NCBI GenBank assembly: GCA_035509275.1
Contig: DATJLU010000078.1
Span: forward strand, 14,557 to 78,556
Source of the DNA: DAHUYF01 sp035509275
Lineage (GTDB): Bacteria; Pseudomonadota; Alphaproteobacteria; ATCC43930; CGMCC-115725
DNA: 64,000 nucleotides
Direction: 5' to 3'
Shown: piece by piece, positions 43,940 to 51,620 of the stretch
Numbering within the stretch: position 1 is the stretch's first letter
Layout of the letters: each line of letters starts with the position of its first letter
Position numbers and translations under genes: made by a program
Notes under the pieces: model-generated
What the model was told of the DNA's origin: nothing
Seen by the model: only the letters and a program-made list of their open reading frames with translations
The model's database searches: none

Positions 43940-44943
43940 TGGAAGCGCTGCCGGAATTCACGCTGCTGCGGCCGCAAAGCCTTGCCGAGGCGGTCGCGGC
44001 GCGGGCGGACCATCCCGGCGCGCGCCTTCTCGGCGGCGGCACCGATCTCGTCGTCAATATCCGGCGCGGCATCGAGGCGCCGCCGCTGCTCATCGACATG
44101 GCGGGGATCGCCGAGCTCAAGGGGATCAAGGCCGATGCCGCTGGGCTCGAGATCGGCGCGAGCGTGACCTTGGCGCAGCTCGCCGAGCATCCCGGCATCA
44201 TCGCGCACTATCCGGTGCTGGCCCAAGCCGCGCATTCCATCGCCGGCCCGACGCAGCGCGAGATGGGCACGGTCGGCGGCAATCTCTGCCTCGACACGCG
44301 CTGCATCTTCTACAACCAGAGCGACTGGTGGCGCAGCGCCAACGACCACTGCCTCAAGACCAGCGGCGACATGTGCCATGTCGCACCGAAGAGCCGCGGC
44401 GTGTGCTTCGCCACCTTCAGCGGCGATCTCGCTCCGGCGCTGTTGACGCTGGGCGCCGAGGTCGACCTCAGCGGTCCCGAAGGCGCCCGGCGCCTGCCGC
44501 TCGACGCGCTCTATATCGGCTATGCCCGGCATGGCGCGGGCGCCGGCGACGGCAAGAACTATCTGTCGCTCGGCCCGGGCGAGATCGTGACGCGGGTACG
44601 CGCGCCGGGCGATCCGGCGCTGCGCTCCGGCTATGACAAGATTCGCATCCGCCGCTCGATCGAATATCCCGTCGCCGGCGTTGCCGCGGCGCTGCAGCGC
44701 GAGGGCGGGCTGCTGACCGATCTCCGCGTCGCCTTTACCGGCACCAATCCGCGGCCGGTGCTGCTCGACGGCACCGGCGGGCTCTGCGGCGGCCCGCTCG
44801 ACGAGCGCGTCTTCGCCGGGCTCGATGCGCTGGTGCGCGATCAGATCATGGCGATGAAGACCACCTTCACGCCCGGCCATTACCGCCGCCGCGTCGCCGG
44901 TGTTCTGGCGCGGCGGCTGGTGACGCGGCTCTTCAACGGCTGA
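43939..44943 (+). CDS. hcrB: 4-hydroxybenzoyl-CoA reductase beta subunit (FAD, extra 4Fe-4S)
   Basis: A 334-residue FAD subunit with the family's LLGGGTDLVVNIRRG (residues 31-45) and TQREMGTVGGNLCLDTRC. The segment 117-160 holds Cys122, Cys138, Cys146 and Cys155, the positions I recall as ligands of the additional 4Fe-4S cluster in Thauera HcrB. Ordinary xanthine-oxidase FAD subunits lack this 40-residue loop. This loop is the strongest evidence for a true 4-hydroxybenzoyl-CoA reductase rather than a generic dehydrogenase. The gene order gamma-alpha-beta is tightly coupled. Confidence 0.92.
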   Translation: MEALPEFTLLRPQSLAEAVAARADHPGARLLGGGTDLVVNIRRGIEAPPLLIDMAGIAELKGIKADAAGLEIGASVTLAQLAEHPGIIAHYPVLAQAAHSIAGPTQREMGTVGGNLCLDTRCIFYNQSDWWRSANDHCLKTSGDMCHVAPKSRGVCFATFSGDLAPALLTLGAEVDLSGPEGARRLPLDALYIGYARHGAGAGDGKNYLSLGPGEIVTRVRAPGDPALRSGYDKIRIRRSIEYPVAGVAAALQREGGLLTDLRVAFTGTNPRPVLLDGTGGLCGGPLDERVFAGLDALVRDQIMAMKTTFTPGHYRRRVAGVLARRLVTRLFNG

Positions 44944-44946
44944 GCG

Positions 44947-45939
44947 CTATTTCTTGCTCTTGGCGTAGTCCTCTTTCGGGCGCGTCAGCTTTTCCGGATG
45001 GACGATGGTCTTGTTCACCGCCGCGCGCGCCGCGCCGAGCTGAGCGAATTCGGTCGCGGCGTCGCCGCGGCGCAGGACATAGATGGCAGAGACCGGCTTC
45101 CCGCTGCCCCGCTCCGCCACGGTGCGCTTGACGATCGTCCAATCGACGCGGCGCGTCGCGCCTTCGGCGGCGGGATCGGCGACATCCTCGAAACCACGAT
45201 CGATCACCGCTTCGACGGAAAACACCGCGCGCTCGGGCTTGCGGTCGAAGCGGTCGCGCCGCTTGTCGTGCGGCGGACCGCGACGCGGTCCGTGCCGCTT
45301 GTCGTCGCGGCGGCGCTCACGCCCGTCGCGCCCCTCGCGACCACGCTCGCGCTGATCGCGCGCCCCGGGTCCTGGCGCACCTCCGGCGCGCGGCGCAGTG
45401 GCATCGCCCTCGCGCGGCCGGTCAGGACGCGGCCGGCGTGGGCCACGATAGGGCGGCCGCCCTTGCCGCGGCGCCTCCGGCGCGGATGCAGCCGAGGCGG
45501 CGGTGCCGGCCTCTCCAGCTTGCGGTGCAGCACCCGGCGCTCCCGCTTTCTCCGGCCCGCCGCGCCGGCGCCGCCGCCGACGGCGGCGCTTGTGCGGCTG
45601 CTCACCGGTCGGTGATGGCACGGCGGCAGGCGCAGACGTTGCGGCGTTGTCCCGAGCTGCCGTCGGTGTTGCGCTCTCGGACGACGGCGCTAGGGCTGCA
45701 GCATCGGCTGAGGCAACAGCGTTCTCGGGCGCGACAGAAGGCGGCCGCTTGCCTCTGCGGCGGCGCCGGCGGCGGCGCCGACGCGGTTGCTCGCCTGCGG
45801 GCGCCGAAGCGGGCGCTTCTGCCGCCGGCGCGGGCTGCGCCTCGCCTTGCGCTGTCGTCTCCGGGCCAGACGCGGGCGCTTCGGCAACCGGCGCCGCTTT
45901 CGCCTCATCCTCCGGCCGGCCGTTGTCAGCCTGCGGCAT
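44947..45939 (-). CDS. disordered Arg-block protein with short conserved-looking C-terminal domain
   Basis: A 330-residue protein. Residues 1-230 are low complexity: Ala/Pro/Glu stretches with two near-identical basic blocks, each introduced by GEQP and followed by nine to ten Arg (near residues 53 and 116), then RGG-like REGRDGRERRRDD stretches. The last 95 residues look folded (AVFSVEAVIDRGFEDVAD, VDWTIVKRTVAERGSGKPVSAIYVLRRGDAATEFAQ, PEKLTRPKEDYAKSKK). The composition suggests nucleic-acid or ribosome binding, like the Arg-rich arms of RNase E-type proteins. I do not recognise the family. It is convergent with hcrB, three bases away. Confidence 0.75.
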   Translation of the reverse strand: MPQADNGRPEDEAKAAPVAEAPASGPETTAQGEAQPAPAAEAPASAPAGEQPRRRRRRRRRRGKRPPSVAPENAVASADAAALAPSSESATPTAARDNAATSAPAAVPSPTGEQPHKRRRRRRRRRGGPEKAGAPGAAPQAGEAGTAASAASAPEAPRQGRPPYRGPRRPRPDRPREGDATAPRAGGAPGPGARDQRERGREGRDGRERRRDDKRHGPRRGPPHDKRRDRFDRKPERAVFSVEAVIDRGFEDVADPAAEGATRRVDWTIVKRTVAERGSGKPVSAIYVLRRGDAATEFAQLGAARAAVNKTIVHPEKLTRPKEDYAKSKK

Positions 45940-46014
45940 TGTCAGGGATCCTCATGCGCCATGACGAACCGTAAAGGTTAGCATGCCGTTTCTCCGCCTC
46001 AAACCGGCGTGCGC

Positions 46015-46854
46015 TCAGCGCTGGCGTGCGAGCAACGGGCGCGCGCCCTTCCGCTCCACCGGTCGCGGCGTGAGCACGACGAGCTTGAAATCGCGACGGG
46101 TCGCCAGCGTGAAGACGATCTGCTCGTAAGCGAGCCGACCGGCGCGCGGATGCTCGAAGCTGCGCTCGCCGCCGGCCCGCTCGACCACCTCATGCGCGCT
46201 CCAGCCGCGGGCGAAGAGCGGGCTGCGCCGCCGCAACTCCTCGATCAGCGCCAGCAGCGCGGGATCGTCGAGATGCCGGCTCGATTCCGCGCGAAATTCG
46301 GCAAGGACGCGGCGCGCGCGCTGCGGCCAGTCGGGAATTACCTTGCGCGCCGTCGGATTCAAGAAGACGTAGCGCAGCAGGTTCTTGTCCGCGCCGCGGT
46401 CGAGCCAGCCGAGGAAAAGGCGCTGCGCCGGCGCATTCCAGCTGCGCGCCGTCCACCGCCGGTCGAGCACATAAGCGGGAACGCCGATCGCCGCTACAGC
46501 CGCGGCGAGCGCGGGCGGTACGTCCATGCCGTCGCTGTCGGCCGCGGCCGGCGCCGCCGGATCGCGCTTGCCGGCGAGCTCGAAGAGATAGGCCCGCTCC
46601 GCCGGCGTCAACTGCAGCGCCGCCGCGAGCGCCGCCAGTGCCTGAGGCGAAGCGGAAACGTCGCGCCCTTGCTCGAGCCAGGTGTACCAGGTGGCGCTCA
46701 TACCGCAGGCCTGCGCCACCTCCTCGCGGCGCAGCCCGGGCGTGCGCCTTCGGCCGCCGGCACCGAGGCCGAGGCTCGCCGGCGTCAGCCGCGCGCGCTG
46801 CGCGCGGAGGAAATCGCCGAGCGCCTTTCTTTGCCCTTCCGAGCTCGTCGTCAT
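46015..46854 (-). CDS. XRE-family regulator with MmyB-like ligand domain
   Basis: A 279-residue regulator. The N-terminal helix-turn-helix has the class signature LGDFLRAQRARL, RRTPGLRREEVAQACGMSATWYTWLEQGRDVSASPQALAALAAAL. The remaining 180 residues form the MmyB-like ligand-binding domain (AYVLDRRWTARSWNAPAQRLF, LLRYVFLNPTARKVIPDW, FEHPRAGRLAYEQIVFTLA), which binds fatty acids in the Chloroflexus structure. It is divergent from a small VOC gene. The shared region has direct repeats of TACCAG and is its likely operator. Confidence 0.9.
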   Translation of the reverse strand: MTTSSEGQRKALGDFLRAQRARLTPASLGLGAGGRRRTPGLRREEVAQACGMSATWYTWLEQGRDVSASPQALAALAAALQLTPAERAYLFELAGKRDPAAPAAADSDGMDVPPALAAAVAAIGVPAYVLDRRWTARSWNAPAQRLFLGWLDRGADKNLLRYVFLNPTARKVIPDWPQRARRVLAEFRAESSRHLDDPALLALIEELRRRSPLFARGWSAHEVVERAGGERSFEHPRAGRLAYEQIVFTLATRRDFKLVVLTPRPVERKGARPLLARQR

Positions 46855-46865
46855 GGTGGTCTTTA

Positions 46866-46894
46866 TACCAGGATAATATTCTCCCTTGTACCAG
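46866..46894. promoter_or_regulatory. direct repeats in the XRE/VOC divergent promoter
   Basis: TACCAG occurs at 46866-46871 and 46889-46894, start to start 23 bases apart and each followed by a TA step (GGATA, TTTA). A TAATAT sequence (46874-46879), a candidate -10 element, lies between them. The region is AT-rich, lies only 12 bases upstream of the XRE start, and is the most plausible binding site for the XRE protein. Confidence 0.4.
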
Positions 46895-46941
46895 TTTACC
46901 GCCTCTGCTGCGATAGTGGCCTGATATCAGGAGAGACGCCC

Positions 46942-47256
46942 ATGCGCCGTTTCCATATCTCGCTCGCCGTCGCCGATCTCGCCGCTTCGATCCGCGATTA
47001 CAGCCGCCGGCTCGGCCAGGCGCCCACCGCGGTGGTGCCCGGCAAATACGCGATGTGGCGCACGGCGCAGCTCAACTTCTCGATCAACGAGCTGCCGCAG
47101 CGCGCCGGCCAGCTCCGCCATCTCGGCTTCGAGGACGAAACCGCCGGCGACTTCTCCTCCGAGCGCGATGTCAACGGCATCGAGTGGGAGCTGTTCTCCC
47201 CCGCCGCCCAGGACGCGAAAATCCCCGAGGTTTACGGCACGGCCGTGCGCGGGTAG
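46942..47256 (+). CDS. VOC (glyoxalase/bleomycin-resistance) family protein
   Basis: A 104-residue one-repeat VOC protein: RRFHISLAVADLAASIRDYSRRLGQAP, MWRTAQLNFSINE, LRHLGFEDETAGDFSSERDVNGIEWELFSP. The His in HISL and the terminal Glu of WELF fit the family's metal site, and the domain would dimerise. The start at 46942 follows CAGGAGAGACGCCC. It is divergent from the XRE regulator, its likely controller. The substrate is unknown. Confidence 0.82.
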   Translation: MRRFHISLAVADLAASIRDYSRRLGQAPTAVVPGKYAMWRTAQLNFSINELPQRAGQLRHLGFEDETAGDFSSERDVNGIEWELFSPAAQDAKIPEVYGTAVRG

Positions 47257-47263
47257 GCGCGCC

Positions 47264-47722
47264 TCACAGCACCTCGAACACGTCGTAGACCGGGCCCGCG
47301 GGTGGGCGGTGGCCGGTGGCGACGGCGATGATGCGGTTGAGCCAGGCATATTTCTCCGCGGCGGTCTCGAAGAAGGGCGCAGTGCGGAAATAGTATTCCG
47401 AGGCGTCGACCGTCTCGCCGCGGTTGAGGCGATCGATCACCGCCGCGGGGCCATGGCGGTGGCCGCGATAGGTCATGCCGATGATCGCGCCGTCATCGGT
47501 CTTGAGCGTCAGGCGCACATCGAGCTGCAGCACGCCGTCGCTGCGCAGCAGGATCCAATCCGAGCCGCCTTTCAGCACCGTGCCTTTGAGCCTTGCGCCT
47601 TCGAAGCGACCGCCTTCGACGACGGCGACGCGGCGCTCGCCGAACGGCGTCTTGCCGAGCGGCTGCACCTCGCCGACGGCGAGCGTGATCGTGAAGAGAT
47701 GCGCGGTGCGAATTTCCGCCAT
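47264..47722 (-). CDS. DUF3237-family protein
   Basis: A 152-residue DUF3237 beta-barrel-like protein. Its N-terminus (MAEIRTAHLFTITLAV), GRFEGARLKGTVLKGGSDWILLRSDGVLQLDVRLTLKTDDGAIIGMTYRG and C-terminal RTAPFFETAAEKYAWLNRIIAVATG match the family. Members accompany catabolic gene clusters but lack a known reaction. A degenerate second copy of its 5' end and leader occurs 1,140 bases away beyond the DapA-family gene. Confidence 0.85.
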   Translation of the reverse strand: MAEIRTAHLFTITLAVGEVQPLGKTPFGERRVAVVEGGRFEGARLKGTVLKGGSDWILLRSDGVLQLDVRLTLKTDDGAIIGMTYRGHRHGPAAVIDRLNRGETVDASEYYFRTAPFFETAAEKYAWLNRIIAVATGHRPPAGPVYDVFEVL

Positions 47723-47780
47723 GACGATCCTCCCTGTGTTGCAGCGGTGTGGGGGCGATCATGCCACGCCGCCCAGCCCC
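47691..47780. repeat. direct repeat, left copy (5' end of DUF3237 gene)
   Basis: This segment covers the first codons and upstream leader of the DUF3237 gene. It aligns without gaps to 48831-48920 with 68 of 90 identical positions by hand count. The two copies flank the DapA-family gene. Confidence 0.65.
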
Positions 47781-47855
47781 GACAACAGTCACACCTATGG
47801 CACAACGGCGTTCTCGCCGCGTTCCGCGTCCACATCTGATCCCGATCACTCGGCG

Positions 47856-48782
47856 CTATCGCGCCCAGCGCATAGCCAAGGGGTCGACTGTGCGTACCAG
47901 CTCTAGCAGGCCTTGACGGGTGCGAGGATCAAGCGGGGGAATCGGATGTCGAGTCGCCTCGCAACGGATCACGCCGCCTTCCGCCATGACGACCTTCGTA
48001 GCTCGAAGTCCGCATTGTCGATTCTCGAAGTTGATGAGGGGCAGAACCTTGGCGTAAGCGGCAGCGGCCTCTTCGCGCCGGCCCGCGCGAAAGTCCACGA
48101 CGATCGGCTTAATGAGATCGGGACAGAGCGCACTGGGCATCGTTCCAGTCGCGCCGGCCTGAAGATCGGCAATGAGGGTTATGGCCTCTTCCCCATCGAA
48201 CGGCCCAGCTATAGCGCTGCCACCTGTTTCGATGAGCGCGCGAAGCTTGGCTGCGGTTTCCGGTACCTCGATCTTGAAATATCGTACGAGAGGTACTTCG
48301 CGCGCGAGGCGAACCAGGAACGGAACCGTCAATATTACTCCGCTGAGCGGAGCGTCCTGGACGACGATTGGAATCGCAGCGGCGTCCGCCACCCGGGAAA
48401 AGTGCTCCAAGATCATCGCCTCGTTCGCACGCAGCGACGCGCCATGGTAAGGCGGCATGAGCATGACCATACTGGCTCCAGCTGTCGCGGCTCGATGCGC
48501 TCGCGCCGCTGCCAGTCGCGTGCTGAAATGACTGCACGTGACGATCACGGCAACGCGTCCGGCGATATGGTCGATGCACAGATCAAGCAGCGTGTCGCGT
48601 TCAGCGTCCGAGAGAAGGAACTGTTCGGAATAGTTGGCGAGAATACAGATGCCATCGACGCCTTGATCGATCATGCAGTCGAGGACGCGCCTCTGACCCT
48701 CGATATCGAGATCACCGGATTCGGTGAAGGGCGTCGGCGCGATTGGAAAGACGCCCGAGTAGACCGTCGCGTTTGTAGACAT
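47856..48782 (-). CDS. DapA-superfamily lyase/dehydratase (Schiff-base class I aldolase fold)
   Basis: A 308-residue TIM-barrel protein of the dihydrodipicolinate synthase/N-acetylneuraminate lyase superfamily. The Schiff-base Lys170 is in YFKIEVP. The position of the usual active-site Tyr (YNxP) reads Q142-D-A-P, as in subgroups acting on keto-deoxy sugar acids, not in true DapA. It is therefore probably a keto-deoxy-sugar-acid lyase or dehydratase, not a lysine-pathway enzyme. Its codon and base use are visibly less GC-rich than neighbours, and a duplicated stretch flanks it, so it may be inserted. A GGAGG precedes the ATG. Confidence 0.86.
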   Translation of the reverse strand: MSTNATVYSGVFPIAPTPFTESGDLDIEGQRRVLDCMIDQGVDGICILANYSEQFLLSDAERDTLLDLCIDHIAGRVAVIVTCSHFSTRLAAARAHRAATAGASMVMLMPPYHGASLRANEAMILEHFSRVADAAAIPIVVQDAPLSGVILTVPFLVRLAREVPLVRYFKIEVPETAAKLRALIETGGSAIAGPFDGEEAITLIADLQAGATGTMPSALCPDLIKPIVVDFRAGRREEAAAAYAKVLPLINFENRQCGLRATKVVMAEGGVIRCEATRHPIPPLDPRTRQGLLELVRTVDPLAMRWAR

Positions 48783-48862
48783 GCAGCCACCTCCGATCGG
48801 CCCTGACGCTCAAATCCACCAAGCGTCGTCGTGAACAGACGCGCGGTGCGGATTTCCGCCAC
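48783..48862 (-). pseudogene. truncated 5' remnant of a second DUF3237 gene
   Basis: A GTG (48862) preceded by GGGAGG opens a frame VAEIRTARLFTTTLGGF that copies the N-terminus of the nearby DUF3237 protein (MAEIRTAHLFTITL). It then runs on without family resemblance into the DapA gene start. Only about 15 codons of similarity remain, so this is a fragment, not a gene. Confidence 0.65.
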
Positions 48863-48920
48863 GATCACCCTCCCCACGGTGAAGGGGCCTGGTCGCGATC
48901 ATGCCACGTCGCCCTTGACC
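48831..48920. repeat. direct repeat, right copy
   Basis: This segment aligns without gaps to 47691-47780 with a constant offset of 1,140 bases and 68 of 90 identities by hand count. It includes the remnant start and ribosome-binding site and 58 bases of leader. The homology may continue weakly on both sides. Confidence 0.65.
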
Positions 48921-49024
48921 CGACGATAGGCTTGAGCCGGCCTGCTCCCAAGCCACGATCCCGCTATCTCGACGCGACAGACGGTTTTGGGCATGATCTG
49001 CAGCGGAAATATGGGGAGGATGCG

Positions 49025-49807
49025 ATGAGCCGGGTTTTCGTGGTGGAGAGGAAGCCGATCCGCGACCGCGTCAGCGATGCGGAATGGCAAACGCGGGTCG
49101 ATCTCGCCGCCTGCTATCGCCTGGTGGCGCGCTATGGCATGACCGATCTCATCTACAATCACATCACCGCGCGGGTGCCCGGCGATGAGGGCCACATCCT
49201 CATCAACCCCTATGGCTTTCTCTATGCCGAGATCACCGCGTCGAGCCTCTACAAGATCGATCTTGACGGCAATGTCGTGCTGAAGCCCGACACGCATTAC
49301 GGCATCAACCAGGCCGGCTATGTCATCCACAGCGCGGTTCACGCCGCACGGCATGATGTCGGCTGCGTCATCCACACCCATAGCCGCGCCGGGATGGCGG
49401 TGGCGGCGATGAAATGCGGGCTGCTGCCGCTGACGCAAACGGCGATGCGCTTCCACGGCAAGGTCGGCTATCACGCCTATGAAGGCCCGGCGATCGACAC
49501 CACCGAGCGCGCGCGCCTGGTGCGCGACCTCGGCGAGAACGACGTGATGTTCCTGCGCAATCACGGCATCCTCGCCTGCGGCCGCAGCATCGCCGAGGCG
49601 TTCAACATCCTTTATTGGCTCGAGATGGCGTGCAAGGCGCAGGTCGACTGCATGGCGGCCAATACCGAGCTCATGCTTCCCGACCCGGAGGTCGCCGCCA
49701 AGACCGCCCACCTCTATGCGCCCAGCACCCGGCGGGTCTATGGCGAGATGGAGTGGGAGGCGATGCTGCGCCAGCTGGACCGCGACGACCCCTCCTACCG
49801 CACGTAA
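49025..49807 (+). CDS. class II aldolase/adducin-family protein
   Basis: A 260-residue class II aldolase/adducin protein. Zinc ligands appear in VIHTHSRAG and RNHGILACG, and the opening MTDLIYNHITARVPG fits the glycine-rich phosphate loop position of this fold. Members include fuculose-phosphate aldolase, RhaD and ribulose-5-phosphate epimerase relatives, but many bacterial copies have no phosphate site and unknown substrates. It follows AGGATGCG just before the ATG. A DapA-family enzyme for keto-deoxy acids lies opposite, which would fit a sugar-acid route, by inference only. Confidence 0.86.
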   Translation: MSRVFVVERKPIRDRVSDAEWQTRVDLAACYRLVARYGMTDLIYNHITARVPGDEGHILINPYGFLYAEITASSLYKIDLDGNVVLKPDTHYGINQAGYVIHSAVHAARHDVGCVIHTHSRAGMAVAAMKCGLLPLTQTAMRFHGKVGYHAYEGPAIDTTERARLVRDLGENDVMFLRNHGILACGRSIAEAFNILYWLEMACKAQVDCMAANTELMLPDPEVAAKTAHLYAPSTRRVYGEMEWEAMLRQLDRDDPSYRT

Positions 49808-49815
49808 GAAAGATT

Positions 49816-49910
49816 TACCACGGAGACACGGAGGACACGGAGAACGAAGAAATAGGCCGCGAAGCGGCCTTGAAACTTATCTTCTCCGTGCTCTCCGTGC
49901 CTCCGTGGTA
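49816..49910. repeat. long hairpin element with ACCACGGAG ends, copy 2
   Basis: A 95-base inverted repeat. The left arm, starting TACCACGGAG (49816), and the right arm, ending CTCCGTGGTA (49910), match at 26 of 29 positions. An inner stem AGGCCGC-GAA-GCGGCCT sits at 49854-49870. It lies directly after the aldolase stop. Its ends match the ACCACAGAG ends of the element at 36.6 kb apart from one base, and both share the nested-stem design. Confidence 0.7.
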
Positions 49911-50236
49911 CTTCTTATTCAAGCCGCTTGCTACGCGGGTGAACTATTCTCCCCTTGACATTCGCCCATCGCGAGGGCATTTAGCGCGCAGCAGATGTCT
50001 CGCGACTGCGCGACGCGCTGAGGGTTTTCGAGCCCCGAGCGCCCCTCTCGAGATTAATCAAACGTCAACCAAACCTCCCGGTCGCGCGGACGAGGTCCCT
50101 TCCAGGGTGAAGTGGCGGCCGCTCCGCACGGTGTCTTCGACGCCGCGCTTCAAGGCGCATAACCGCAGCTTTTGATCCCAACCAACGAGCCCCCGCGCAT
50201 CAAGCGACAGGGGCCAACACGAAAGAATCCCTTACT
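49911..50236. other. intergenic stretch without gene
   Basis: No frame in these 326 bases has coding character or a good start. The stretch after the hairpin element is of ordinary composition. It presumably holds the rhlE promoter and leader. I see no convincing motif. Confidence 0.5.
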
Positions 50237-51505
<1,269 letters not shown>

Positions 51506-51620
51506 GAGCCGCCGGGCGCAGCGAGGCGGCGCTATGCGCAGCGAGTGGGTGCGAGAAGAGCAAATCGTGTAGACTGACGGTCACGCCGCGGGATCCGGCG
51601 ACAGCGCCGAGAGGAGCGCC

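Noticed and set aside
46922..46929. TGATATCA ahead of the VOC gene as an operator
   Set aside because: An 8-base palindrome occurs by chance. It may simply overlap the ribosome-binding region.
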